Shown here: piece after piece, positions 17,183-26,043 of the stretch
Position numbering within the stretch: the first letter of the stretch is position 1
Layout of the letters: every line of letters begins with the position of its first letter
Assembly: GCA_947444055.1 (NCBI GenBank)
Contig: CANEYR010000033.1
Location: forward strand, 1 to 37,287
Length of the DNA stretch: 37,287 nt
Reading direction: 5' to 3'
Source: Planctomycetota bacterium
GTDB taxonomy: Bacteria > Planctomycetota > UBA1135 > UBA2386
The notes under the pieces: model-generated
Told to the model about the DNA's origin: nothing
The model's input: only the letters and a program-made list of their open reading frames with translations
Database searches by the model: none
Made by a program: the position numbers and the translations under genes

Positions 17183-18160
17183 ATGATCGCCCGCATGTTG
17201 ACCGGCGAACGAACCATCGACCCGACCCTCGACTTGTTCGCCGAGATCGATCGCCTGCGCCGCGAACGCAAGGCGCTGATCCTCGCGCACTACTACCAGG
17301 ATCCCGATATCCAAGACATCGCCGACCACCTCGGCGATTCGCTCGAACTCGCCAAGCGCGCGCGCGACGCCAAGGACGCCGAAGTCATCCTGTTCTGCGG
17401 CGTGCACTTCATGGCGGAGACGGCGAAGATCGTCAACCCGAGCAAGATCGTCATCATTCCCGATCTCGACGCCGGCTGTTCCCTCGCCGAGCAATGCCCC
17501 GCCGATCAGCTGCGGGCGTGGAAGCAGCGCCATCCCGACCACTGGGTCGTGATGTACATCAACTGCAGCGCGGCGGTGAAGGCCGAGAGCGACATCATCT
17601 GCACGTCGAGCAACGCCGAGAAAGTGATCCGCTCGGTGCCCGCTGGCAAGCCGATCCTGTTCGGGCCGGACAAGAACCTCGGCGCCTTCCTGATCAAGAA
17701 GACCGGACGGCAGATGGACCTGTGGCCAGGCGCCTGCATGGTGCACGAGACCTTCAGCTCGCAGAAGATCGCGGCGCTGAAGGCCCGGCACCCCGACGCG
17801 AAGTTCATCGCGCACCCCGAATGCGAGGATCACGTGCTGCAGCTCGCGGACTTCATCGGGTCGACCAGCAAGCTGCTTGAGTTCGTGCAGAAGGACAGCG
17901 GCGGCAAGTACATCGTCGGCACCGAGACCGGCATCTTGCACACCATGAAGAAGCACGCCCCGACGAAGGAACTGATCGCCGTGCCCTTCGAAGATCGCAC
18001 GGCGGCGTGCCAGGGCTGCAACAGCTGCCCGCACATGAAGCTCAACACGCTGGAGAAGATCTACCTGGCGCTGCGCGATCTGCGGCCGCGCATCGAGATG
18101 CCCGAAGCGATGCGCCTACGCGCCTTGGTGCCGCTCGAACGCATGCTCGCGATCAGCTGA
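17183..18160 (+). CDS. nadA: Quinolinate synthase A
   Basis: About 325 residues from ATG 17183 (ATG 17195 is also possible; the open frame reaches 17102). It condenses iminoaspartate with dihydroxyacetone phosphate to quinolinate in de novo NAD synthesis. [16 protein letters not shown] opens the first of three similar domains. The three cysteines that ligate the [4Fe-4S] cluster appear in their family contexts: [19 protein letters not shown] and [15 protein letters not shown]. The length is normal for the short bacterial form. nadB and nadC are not nearby. No upstream NAD-responsive element was recognised. Confidence 0.96.
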   Translation: MIARMLTGERTIDPTLDLFAEIDRLRRERKALILAHYYQDPDIQDIADHLGDSLELAKRARDAKDAEVILFCGVHFMAETAKIVNPSKIVIIPDLDAGCSLAEQCPADQLRAWKQRHPDHWVVMYINCSAAVKAESDIICTSSNAEKVIRSVPAGKPILFGPDKNLGAFLIKKTGRQMDLWPGACMVHETFSSQKIAALKARHPDAKFIAHPECEDHVLQLADFIGSTSKLLEFVQKDSGGKYIVGTETGILHTMKKHAPTKELIAVPFEDRTAACQGCNSCPHMKLNTLEKIYLALRDLRPRIEMPEAMRLRALVPLERMLAIS

Positions 18161-18194
18161 CTCGTCGCAGAGCGAGACAACGTCTAGCGCGCGG

Positions 18195-19391
18195 GTGAAG
18201 GTCGCGAGCTGGCGGCCCGATGAACTCGCCATGCGCCACTTGCTGCGAGCTGCAACCACCGAAACCCGCGTCGCCGCTGGCTGTGCTGTGGTGGTCGCTC
18301 TCGGCGGCCTGCTCGTCTCGATCGCGGTCGCTGGCAACTCGCCGGGCGCGGGGCTCGCCTCGTTCTTGCGGGTTGCGGCGATTGCCGTCTGCGGGGCGGC
18401 TGCCGTCTTCCTGGTCTGTCGCTGGCTGCTCGCACGCGAACTGGCGGCTCTGCATCAACTGGCGGCCGCCATCGACAGCGTCGAGTTGGATGGCTCCACG
18501 CTCTATCGCAACCTGCCGGCGCGCGGCCCGGCCGAGGTCGAGCGCATCGTCGCGGCTTGGAACGGCTTCGCGCTGCGGTTCGACATCCTGATGCACTCGG
18601 TGCGCGACACCGCGACCGCGCTCAATGCCGACACCCAACACCTCAGCTTGGCCTGTCCGGAAGTCGGACGGCAAGCGCGCGAACAAGCGGCCGTCGTGCA
18701 AGACGTCGCCGACACCATGCGCACTGCTGCCGACGGAACCGCGACCACGAAGCGGCTGGCCGATCAGGCCGCCGATCGTTCGCGGCTCGCCAACCAGCAT
18801 CTGCTGGCTGCCCAGCAGCAAATGCAACGCATTGGCGCCACGATGGCCGAGCTGGGCGACGCCAGCCAAAGCACCCAGTCGGTGCTACAGACCATCGATC
18901 AGGTGGCGTTCCAAACCAACCTGCTGGCACTCAACGCCGCCATCGAGGCCGCGCACGCTGGCGACCACGGCCGTGGCTTCGCGGTCGTCGCCGAAGAAGT
19001 TCGTTCCCTGGCCAGACGCAGCGCCGACGCCGCGCGCGGCAACGAAACGGTGATTGCGAAGTCGATCCAAGCCGCCGCCACCGGGCAGGAACTGGTGGTA
19101 ACGATGGGCAAGTTGTTGGCCGAAGTGGTGGCCGCCGTGCAGGCGGTACAGGGCGACACGGCGGCCGTGCAACAGGAGGTCACCACCCAGGCGGTCGCGG
19201 TGGAAGTCGCCAGTGCCCGCAGCGCCGACTTGCTGACGTCGATGGACCTCGCCAACGCGCACGCGAACGACCTGACCGAGTGCGCGACAGCGATCAGCAA
19301 GGCAGCGGCAGCCTTCGAAGCGTGCGTATGGCCATCAGCCGAGGTCGACGACCGCGACATCGTTGCCGTCGGCGAAGCATGCGAAGCCTGA
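18195..19391 (+). CDS. Methyl-accepting chemotaxis-like membrane protein without a sensor domain
   Basis: 398 residues from GTG 18195, or 386 from ATG 18231. Two transmembrane segments (about residues 24-46 and 56-80) are separated by only about ten residues, so there is no periplasmic ligand-binding domain. A short HAMP-like linker leads to the cytoplasmic helical signalling domain. The conserved hairpin tip is clear: [20 protein letters not shown] and [15 protein letters not shown], matching Tsr/Tar at nearly every invariant position. It should therefore couple to CheW/CheA if those exist elsewhere; no chemotaxis partner is in this window. It may sense membrane or cytoplasmic state, or a partner protein. 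Confidence 0.88.
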   Translation: MKVASWRPDELAMRHLLRAATTETRVAAGCAVVVALGGLLVSIAVAGNSPGAGLASFLRVAAIAVCGAAAVFLVCRWLLARELAALHQLAAAIDSVELDGSTLYRNLPARGPAEVERIVAAWNGFALRFDILMHSVRDTATALNADTQHLSLACPEVGRQAREQAAVVQDVADTMRTAADGTATTKRLADQAADRSRLANQHLLAAQQQMQRIGATMAELGDASQSTQSVLQTIDQVAFQTNLLALNAAIEAAHAGDHGRGFAVVAEEVRSLARRSADAARGNETVIAKSIQAAATGQELVVTMGKLLAEVVAAVQAVQGDTAAVQQEVTTQAVAVEVASARSADLLTSMDLANAHANDLTECATAISKAAAAFEACVWPSAEVDDRDIVAVGEACEA

Positions 19392-19489
19392 CGGACGGCG
19401 ACCGCGCCACGTTCCTTGCGCGAAGTGTTCGCAGCATCTGGTGCATCGCACGCACCTGGATGGCAACATGCCGCAGCTGAGGATCCTGC

Positions 19490-21031
19490 ATGGCGAACAT
19501 CACCGTCCCGACTGCGAGCGTCACGTCCAATCCCCTTGCCGACGAACTGCGCACTGCGCGCACGGTCAGACCCTGCGTGGTCGTGATCTTCGGTGCCACC
19601 GGCGACCTGACCAAACGCAAGTTGGTGCCGTCCTTGATGGGCCTCGCCAAGGACGGGCTGCTGCCGCCAGGCTTTGCCGTGGTTGGGTTTGCCCGGCGAG
19701 CGTGGACCGACGAATCCTTCCGCGCTGAGCTCGCTGACGGCGTGCGGCAGTTTGGGCGCCCGGACACCAGCAGCCAGTTCGACGCCATGGCGGACGCCTT
19801 CTCGTTCCATCAATCCGACTTCGGCGAGACGGCCGGCTACGTCGCGTTGAAGCAGAAGCTGGAGCAGATCGACCGCCAACGCGGCACGGCCGGCAACCGC
19901 ATCTTCTATCTGGCGACGCCGCCGAGCGCGTACTCAAGCATCCTGCAGAACCTCGCCACCACCGGACTGTCCGTCGAGAAGGACGGCAAGTTCGCGCGCG
20001 TCATCGTCGAGAAGCCCTTCGGTCGCGACATCGCCACGGCGGTCGCTCTCAATGACCAGGTGCGCGCCGCCTTCCACGAGCGCCAGGTGTTCCGCATCGA
20101 CCACTACCTCGGCAAGGAGACGGTCCAGAACATCCTCGCGCTGCGCTTTGCCAACGGCATCTTCGAGCCGCTGTGGAACGAGAAGTTCGTCGACCACGTG
20201 CAGATCACCGTCGCCGAGTCGATCGGTGTCGGCTCGCGCGGCGGCTACTTCGAAGAGAGCGGGATCATCCGCGACATGATCCAAAACCACCTGATGCAGG
20301 TGCTGACGCTGGTAGCGATGGAACCGCCGACATCGCTGACGGCCGATGCCGTGCGCGATGAGAAGGTCAAGGTGCTGCAGGCGATCCGCTCGTTCCGGCC
20401 CGAGGAGGTCGACGAAGCGACGGTGCGCGCGCAGTACACGCGCGGCTCGTTTGGCGGCGAAGAAGTGAAGGGCTACCGCGACGAGGAAGGCGTGGCGGCC
20501 GAGTCGACCACCGAGACCTACGCCGCCGTGCGTCTGCACGTCAACAACTGGCGCTGGGCGCGCACGCCGTTCGTGCTGCGCTCAGGCAAGCGCCTGCCGC
20601 GGCGCGTCACCGAAGTTGCGATCCACTTCAAGCAACCGCCGCACCTGCTGTTCGAAGGCGGCAAGCCGCTGCTGCCCAATGTGCTGCTGCTGCGCATCCA
20701 ACCGGACGAGGGCGTGGCACTGCGCTTTGGCGCCAAGGTGCCCGGCCCCGACGTGCGCATTCGCGACGTGCGCATGGACTTCCGCTACGGCACCGCGTTT
20801 GGCGGCGAAACGGCGGACGCCTACGAACGGCTGTTGCTCGACTCGATGCTTGGCGACGGCACTCTGTTCGCCCGCGCCGACGAGGTCGAAGAAGCCTGGC
20901 GCATCGTCGATTCGATCGTCGCCGGCTGGAAGCAATCGGCGCAGCGCCCAGACGAGTACGTGGCCGGCACCTGGGGCCCTGAGCGGGCGGAGCAGCTGCT
21001 TCTCACCGGTCGGGCGTGGAGGAAGCCGTGA
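19490..21031 (+). CDS. zwf: Glucose-6-phosphate 1-dehydrogenase
   Basis: 513 residues. It oxidises glucose 6-phosphate to 6-phosphogluconolactone with NAD(P)+, the first step of the oxidative pentose phosphate pathway. The nucleotide-binding motif FGATGDLTKRKL (34-45) and the substrate/catalytic motif RIDHYLGKE (202-210) are intact, as is EKPFGRD. The ATG at 19490 follows AGGAT. It overlaps the OpcA-like gene by four bases, so the enzyme and its assembly/activation partner are co-translated, as in actinobacteria and cyanobacteria. Confidence 0.97.
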   Translation: MANITVPTASVTSNPLADELRTARTVRPCVVVIFGATGDLTKRKLVPSLMGLAKDGLLPPGFAVVGFARRAWTDESFRAELADGVRQFGRPDTSSQFDAMADAFSFHQSDFGETAGYVALKQKLEQIDRQRGTAGNRIFYLATPPSAYSSILQNLATTGLSVEKDGKFARVIVEKPFGRDIATAVALNDQVRAAFHERQVFRIDHYLGKETVQNILALRFANGIFEPLWNEKFVDHVQITVAESIGVGSRGGYFEESGIIRDMIQNHLMQVLTLVAMEPPTSLTADAVRDEKVKVLQAIRSFRPEEVDEATVRAQYTRGSFGGEEVKGYRDEEGVAAESTTETYAAVRLHVNNWRWARTPFVLRSGKRLPRRVTEVAIHFKQPPHLLFEGGKPLLPNVLLLRIQPDEGVALRFGAKVPGPDVRIRDVRMDFRYGTAFGGETADAYERLLLDSMLGDGTLFARADEVEEAWRIVDSIVAGWKQSAQRPDEYVAGTWGPERAEQLLLTGRAWRKP

Positions 21032-21990
21032 GCGGCCCAACGCTCACCCGCACCCCGCAGAAGCAGGCGGAGTGGAAGAAGATCCCCGAGGCGATGCGCG
21101 CCCTTTGGCGAGCGTGCATGCCCGAGGACGGTGGCGACGTCGCCCGCTCGCTGACGATCAACTTCATCGGCATAGCACCTGCGAGTGATGCCGCCGCCCT
21201 GAACGAAGCCGTCGATCGCCTGCAGCGCCGCACCCCATGCCGCGCGTTCCTCCTGCTGATCGATGACAGCGGCACCGTCGGCAGCGGCACCGTCGGCACC
21301 GTCGGCAACGCCGACCTCGCCGCCACCACGCGCAGCCACGGCAGCGTGCGCGACATCGTGCTCGAAGAGATCGTGATCCGCTTGCCCGAGGCAGCCCTCG
21401 GACAGATGCCTGGTCTGGTGCGGCCGTTGCTGATGAACGACCTTCCCAACCACCTGTACTGGGCCACGCGCTGGCCGCAGAAGCAGACCCACTTCGATGC
21501 GCTGGCCCATCTCTGCGACCACGTCGTGATCGACTCGCGCCGCTTCGCGGATCCCGCGCGCGACCTGCGCACCGTGCAAGAACGACGGGCTCGGGGCCAA
21601 CGGCTGACGGACCTGTCGTGGTTGCGACTGCGACCGCACCGCCGCGCCTTGGCGGAGGCGTTCGAACGGGTGGCCTGGACGCCGGGCATGCCGACGTCGG
21701 GCTGCGTGCGACACGGCCGCGTCTCTGGCGCCGCGGCCCACTTGCTCGCTGACTGGCTCGGCAGCCGCCTCGCCTGCCGCCTCGAACTCGACCCCAGTGG
21801 CGACGCCACGTCGCCATGCCCGGATTCGGTGGTGCTGCGCACGGGCGGCTTCGAGATCGAACTGCTCACCCAGCATCCGCAGATCCGCGTGCACGTAACG
21901 ACGCCAGCCCACTGTTACCTGCCGTTCGCGATCCCGATGTCGCGCGGCACCGACGGCGACTTGCTCGGTGCTGCGATCGACATGGGCTGA
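21028..21990 (+). CDS. opcA: OpcA-like glucose-6-phosphate dehydrogenase assembly protein
   Basis: About 320 residues. OpcA proteins assemble and allosterically activate G6PDH, linking it to redox state. Family features include ARSLTINFIG near the start, CRAFLLLID, a VIRLPEAALGQMPGLVRPLL segment, LPNHLYWATRWP, DHVVIDSRRF and TDLSWLRL. I chose GTG 21028: it overlaps the zwf TGA (GTGA) and is preceded at good spacing by GGAGGA. An earlier GTG at 21016 is possible. A short Gly-Thr-Val-Gly repeat lies in the loop after FLLLID. Position directly after zwf strongly supports the call. Confidence 0.88.
   Translation: MSGPTLTRTPQKQAEWKKIPEAMRALWRACMPEDGGDVARSLTINFIGIAPASDAAALNEAVDRLQRRTPCRAFLLLIDDSGTVGSGTVGTVGNADLAATTRSHGSVRDIVLEEIVIRLPEAALGQMPGLVRPLLMNDLPNHLYWATRWPQKQTHFDALAHLCDHVVIDSRRFADPARDLRTVQERRARGQRLTDLSWLRLRPHRRALAEAFERVAWTPGMPTSGCVRHGRVSGAAAHLLADWLGSRLACRLELDPSGDATSPCPDSVVLRTGGFEIELLTQHPQIRVHVTTPAHCYLPFAIPMSRGTDGDLLGAAIDMG
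21271..21306 (+). repeat. 9-bp tandem repeat in opcA
   Basis: Three copies of ggcaccgtc, two of them adjacent and one separated by ggcagc, encode Gly-Thr-Val repeats inside a loop of the OpcA-like protein. It resembles the other in-frame short repeats of this window. Confidence 0.8.
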
Positions 21991-22086
21991 GGCCGCCGCG
22001 TTATTCTTCTGTGGACCCTGAACACGGCGCCGGTTGCCGCGAGAACGCAGCGGCGCGCGCGTTCCGTGGCGCGTATGGTCTTTGCC

Positions 22087-23616
22087 ATGGCGCGCTGCCG
22101 TTCTCTCTCGTTCGTCTCCGTCTCGCTCCCCTTGCTTGTGATCGCGTCGTGCACGACGGCGCCCAACGAATTCGACCAGCAGCTGCTGACGCCGCCGGTC
22201 GCGTGGCTGGCGGAGCCCGCGGACTTTGGCTTGCGCGCCGAACCGGTCGAGATCGTGCTGCACAGCGAGGCTTCGCTGACGGGCTTCTGGATCCCGCACG
22301 AGAACGGCGAGAAGCGCACCGTCGTGCTGTTCCACGACGCCGGGACCAACGCGAGCGTGATGCACCCCTACTACCGCTTCCTGCACGCGGCCGGGTTTCA
22401 GGTGTTGGTGTTCGACCCGCGCGGCTACGGCAAGAGCAAAGGCGCGCCGACGCTGCAGGCATGGCTCTACGACCTGCCCAAGTTGTTCGCGTGGCTGCGC
22501 GAACGGCCCGACGTCGATGCGCAGCGCATCGCGCTGTTCGGCACCGGCCTCGGCAGCGTCGCCGCGATGTGGGCGGCGCGCACGCAAGGCTGCCAGGCGC
22601 TCGTGCTCGAGCACCTGCCGAGCCTGCGCGACCTGCTGCGCGAATCGCAAGGCGATGACGGCTCGGCGCTGAGCGCGATGCGTCTTGGCTTCACGGAGTT
22701 CTCTTCCTTGCCTGAAGAAATCGAACCGGAAGACAACGCCAAGACCACCAAGGTGCCGGCCTTGTTCTTGGCCAGCGACGGCGAGCCAGCCCGCGATCGC
22801 AAAGCCCTGGTGCGCACGTTTGGTCACTACGCGGGTCCTAAGCAACTGTGGATGCTGACGGGCACCGGCCAAGCGCCGCACGGCATGCTGACGCACGACG
22901 GCGAGTACCAGCAGCAGATCACGGCGTTCCTCAATAGCGCGCTGGCCGGCCGGCCTCAGCAATTCGCGACGACGGCGCGCAAGGTCGACACCACCCGCGA
23001 CGGCCAGGCCTACTGGGAGATCGAGGTGAAGACCGGCGGCACGTTGTTCCAGTTCAGCGAACCAAGGGCCATCGAAGTCTGCGCCGTGCTCGCCGATGGC
23101 AGCTCGCACTTCGGCCGCACCTGGCTGACTGGTCACGATGCCAAGGTGCGCCTCAAGCTGGCCGCGGAGCCCGTGTGCACGAGTGCGGTCGTGGTGCCAG
23201 GTGCGATCGCCGACGCCGAGCAGATCTTTGTGCGCGAACCCTCGCCGCTGGCCCGCGCCGGCGCCAACGTCGACGCCTTGTGGACGCGCATCGAAACCCT
23301 GCGCAACGACGCGCTAGCACCTGCCGACATGCGGCAACTGCAGACCGATCTGGCCGCGGCGGAAGCGAAGATGCCGTTCCCGGTGGAGCTGCAAGCCGAG
23401 CTCGGGGACGTGTTCGCCAAACTCGGCAAGCAACTGGCCGCGAGCCAAGACGCGACCGAACGCGCAGCCGGTCAACAACTGCTGCAGCGCGCCATCGCGG
23501 TGATGCCTCAACACCCCGAGCGCCACATTTGGCCAGGTCCGACGGCGACCTATGGCTACCCGCAAGAGACGGCGATTGCGGAAGCGCGACGGTTGTTGGC
23601 GACGCCGCCGAAGTAG
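22087..23616 (+). CDS. Alpha/beta-hydrolase-fold lipoprotein lacking the nucleophile serine
   Basis: 509 residues from ATG 22087; ATG 22075 and GTG 22066 are alternatives. A lipoprotein signal (LLVIASC) places it in the cell envelope. An alpha/beta-hydrolase domain follows: VVLFHDAGTNASVMHPYYRF, GFQVLVFDPRGYGKSKG and RIALFGTGLGSVAAM. The nucleophile elbow, normally G-x-S-x-G, reads G-T-Gly154-L-G. The acid region (FLASDGEPA) and a possible His (GQAPHGML) remain. The C-terminal third is a beta-sandwich-like domain and a helical segment with no recognised family. It may be a non-catalytic binding protein. It lies downstream of opcA with 96 bases between and converges on the NhaD-like gene. Confidence 0.8.
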   Translation: MARCRSLSFVSVSLPLLVIASCTTAPNEFDQQLLTPPVAWLAEPADFGLRAEPVEIVLHSEASLTGFWIPHENGEKRTVVLFHDAGTNASVMHPYYRFLHAAGFQVLVFDPRGYGKSKGAPTLQAWLYDLPKLFAWLRERPDVDAQRIALFGTGLGSVAAMWAARTQGCQALVLEHLPSLRDLLRESQGDDGSALSAMRLGFTEFSSLPEEIEPEDNAKTTKVPALFLASDGEPARDRKALVRTFGHYAGPKQLWMLTGTGQAPHGMLTHDGEYQQQITAFLNSALAGRPQQFATTARKVDTTRDGQAYWEIEVKTGGTLFQFSEPRAIEVCAVLADGSSHFGRTWLTGHDAKVRLKLAAEPVCTSAVVVPGAIADAEQIFVREPSPLARAGANVDALWTRIETLRNDALAPADMRQLQTDLAAAEAKMPFPVELQAELGDVFAKLGKQLAASQDATERAAGQQLLQRAIAVMPQHPERHIWPGPTATYGYPQETAIAEARRLLATPPK

Positions 23617-23639
23617 TCCGCGGCGCAACCGGGCCGCCC

Positions 23640-24800
23640 TCAGCGAGGCATGATCGGCAGCGCTTGGGCGTGCCAGCCCACGATCAGCAGCATCGCCAGG
23701 AAGCCGAGCCCATAGCCGACGGCGACGTGCCAGCCGTTCAGCAGCCACGCCTTCGCCGATCGCGCCTCTGGAAACAGGCCTGCGATCGCGACCCCCGCCG
23801 ACGAACCAAACCACAGCATCGAGCCGCCGTAGCCGACGCAGAAGGCGAGCAAGCCCCAGTCGTAGTGATCCTGTTGCAGGGCCAGTTTGGTCAGCGGGAT
23901 GTTGTCGAAGAACGCCGACACGATGCCGAGCCCGAAGGTCGTGCACGCACTCGGCGGCGGCAAGGACTCGACCGGCATCATCGAAGCCGTCAGCACCAAA
24001 CTGACGAGGAAGGCCATGCCGGGCATGGCGGCGGCCACGGCCCGCCACTTGGGTGCGCGCCAGCACACTCCAAGCAAAATCGCCACCCAGACGCCAACCG
24101 CTGGAAAGTCGAGGCCGAAGTTGGCGGCGATCGCACCGGCAAGGATCAGCCCCACGAGGCTGAGCTTGCCGAGATCGAGCGGCGACAACGTCACGGCGTT
24201 CCTGCCGACCATCGGCTGCAGGCGATGCTGCTGCGCGCTGGCGAACCAGCCAAAGAACGCCAACGCGACCACCGCACCGATGGCGGCTTCAACGACCCAC
24301 GCCTGCTGCACCCCTTCGATCCACATCATCGTCGTGGTCGTGTCGCCGATCACCGACGCGGCGCCGCCGGCGTTGCTCGCGGCGACGATGGCAGCGAGGT
24401 AGCCGATGTGCACTTTGCGTTGGAACAACGTGATCGCTGCCGAGCCGCCGATCATCGCCGCCGCAATGTTGTCCAAGACCGCCGACAGCAGTGCGACCAG
24501 CGCCAGCAGACAGAACGCGCCGAGTCGCCCTGCGGGCAACACCTTGGTCAACCGCGGCGGCAAGTGGCTGCGCTCAAAGCAGTCCGCCAGCACGGCGAAG
24601 CCGAGCAACAGCCCGGCGAGGTTGACGACCGGTTGCCATTCATGCAGCAGGTGCGTTGGCAGACTGAACTCGGTGAGGGCGAGGCGCGCACACACCACCG
24701 CCACCAGACCACCCAGCGCAATGGCCAGCGCCCGTTGGTGAAAGCGGGCGACGGCGAACAGGGTCGCCGCAAAGAGGCCGAACAGAATGGTGGTGCTCAC
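23640..24800 (-). CDS. nhaD: NhaD-type Na+/H+ antiporter (ion transporter superfamily)
   Basis: 386 residues, nearly all membrane-embedded, with about 10-12 hydrophobic segments. Diagnostic stretches are SAVLDNIAAAMIGG and NAGGAASVIGDTTTTMMW, close to the NhaD signature in which Asp and Thr residues carry cation exchange; a second FFDNIPLTK occurs in the other half-repeat. The start is GTG 24800 with only a weak ribosome site. It is third in the Kef/EEP/NhaD series, 46 bases after the EEP gene. Together with Kef it points to Na+, K+ and pH homeostasis. ArsB/citrate-type relatives are the main alternative. Confidence 0.85.
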   Translation of the reverse strand: MSTTILFGLFAATLFAVARFHQRALAIALGGLVAVVCARLALTEFSLPTHLLHEWQPVVNLAGLLLGFAVLADCFERSHLPPRLTKVLPAGRLGAFCLLALVALLSAVLDNIAAAMIGGSAAITLFQRKVHIGYLAAIVAASNAGGAASVIGDTTTTMMWIEGVQQAWVVEAAIGAVVALAFFGWFASAQQHRLQPMVGRNAVTLSPLDLGKLSLVGLILAGAIAANFGLDFPAVGVWVAILLGVCWRAPKWRAVAAAMPGMAFLVSLVLTASMMPVESLPPPSACTTFGLGIVSAFFDNIPLTKLALQQDHYDWGLLAFCVGYGGSMLWFGSSAGVAIAGLFPEARSAKAWLLNGWHVAVGYGLGFLAMLLIVGWHAQALPIMPR

Positions 24801-24846
24801 GTCGTGCGATCCGCGAGGGTAGCCATAATCAGCGCCATCAGCACGA

Positions 24847-26043
24847 TCAGTGCGCGGCGATGTCGATCCACACCAACCGATGGTCGGAAGCCGTCACCAG
24901 CTTGGCGCCAGGCTCGTGCGTCGTTGGCCAGAACACGCCACCGCGCACGACCGACAGCGAGCGCGACGGCAACACGTAGTCGATCCGCAGATTGCCTGGG
25001 CCCTTGCCGATCGCATCCGGGAAGTCGCCGGTGTCGAGGTGCGGGTCGCCGCGATGCTGCGCGTTGACGCCGAACTGTCGCTTGCTCTGTTCGTCGCCGC
25101 CTCCGCTGCCGGGCCGTGCATCCTGCACCCGTTCGTGCGCCAACAGCGCCGCCAGCGCCTCGCGGCGCGCATCGCCGTCGACGGGATCACCATTGAGGTC
25201 ACCGAGCAGCACAAACCCGGCGGCCGGGTCGAGCCCCCCCGCCGCCCCCTTGTCGTCGACGATCCAACCGCTCTTCGCGGGCGTCAGGTAGTCGACCCAG
25301 AAACGGATCTCGTCGTGGTTGCGACAGCCATTGCGATCCTCCGGCCCGTCGAACACCGGCGGCGTCGGATGCGCACAGAGAACGTGCACGACGCGACCAC
25401 CCGCCGCCGCGTCACCGATGCCGATCGGCACATCCCAATGGCTCTTCGACGACAATCGCAACTTGGCCCACGCCGCATCGGAGTACCAACCGGCCGGTCG
25501 CAACGCACCTGGCATCGCGCTCCACAACTGGGTGCGGAAGGTGCGCACCTGCGCCTGCAGGATCGGGTGGCGCGACAGCAGGACCATGCCGTACTGCCCA
25601 GGGAAGGCGCCAAAGCCATAGGCATCGCCGGGCCCCGTCGACCCACCATCCTGATCGAGGTCGAGCCCGGTTGGTTCGCCGGTGTTCACCGCAGCGCAGA
25701 ACGAAAACTCGAACGCCAACGCCCGCTGACCGTGTTGCGGCACCGCCAAGTACTCGCGCGCGAAGACCGCCGCCGCCTCGGCAGCATCGTCGCGATCCAG
25801 TTCACAGAGCAGCAAGACATCGGGGGCGACCCGCTGCACGATCTCGGCGATCTGCTTGCCCTGTTCCGAACCGCCGCCGCGCAGCTCGCGCAACAAGGCG
25901 CCAGGCTCCGCTCGATTGAGCGCCACGTTGAACGTCGCGTAGCGCGTCACCTCCACCTGGTTCGCCGAGCGGCGATTTAGCATGTAGAGCGCGAACGGCA
26001 CACTCGCCAACAAGCACACCAGCGACCACCGGGTGTAGTTCAT
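24847..26043 (-). CDS. Membrane-anchored endonuclease/exonuclease/phosphatase-family protein
   Basis: 398 residues. An N-terminal hydrophobic segment (about 6-22) should anchor or export it. The DNase I-like fold is shown by YATFNVAL (metal-site Asn), LLLCELDRDD (catalytic Glu), HVLCAHPTPP, LLGDLNGDPVDG (Asp/Asn) and the C-terminal SDHRLVW (Asp-His). All key residues are present, so hydrolytic activity on a phosphodiester or phosphomonoester outside the cytoplasm is likely; the substrate is unknown. The ATG at 26043 overlaps the Kef stop (ATGA). The long in-frame extension up to 26241 is antisense-type sequence inside the Kef gene and was left out. Confidence 0.88.
   Translation of the reverse strand: MNYTRWSLVCLLASVPFALYMLNRRSANQVEVTRYATFNVALNRAEPGALLRELRGGGSEQGKQIAEIVQRVAPDVLLLCELDRDDAAEAAAVFAREYLAVPQHGQRALAFEFSFCAAVNTGEPTGLDLDQDGGSTGPGDAYGFGAFPGQYGMVLLSRHPILQAQVRTFRTQLWSAMPGALRPAGWYSDAAWAKLRLSSKSHWDVPIGIGDAAAGGRVVHVLCAHPTPPVFDGPEDRNGCRNHDEIRFWVDYLTPAKSGWIVDDKGAAGGLDPAAGFVLLGDLNGDPVDGDARREALAALLAHERVQDARPGSGGGDEQSKRQFGVNAQHRGDPHLDTGDFPDAIGKGPGNLRIDYVLPSRSLSVVRGGVFWPTTHEPGAKLVTASDHRLVWIDIAAH

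Noticed and set aside
20821..23136. 771-codon minus-strand open frame over zwf, opcA and the hydrolase
   Set aside because: It spans three well-supported plus-strand genes and has no recognisable domain; repeated RR/AG-type sequence indicates a shadow.
23175..25067. 630-codon plus-strand open frame over NhaD and neighbours
   Set aside because: Arg/His/Gln-rich shadow without motifs; NhaD signatures are on the minus strand.
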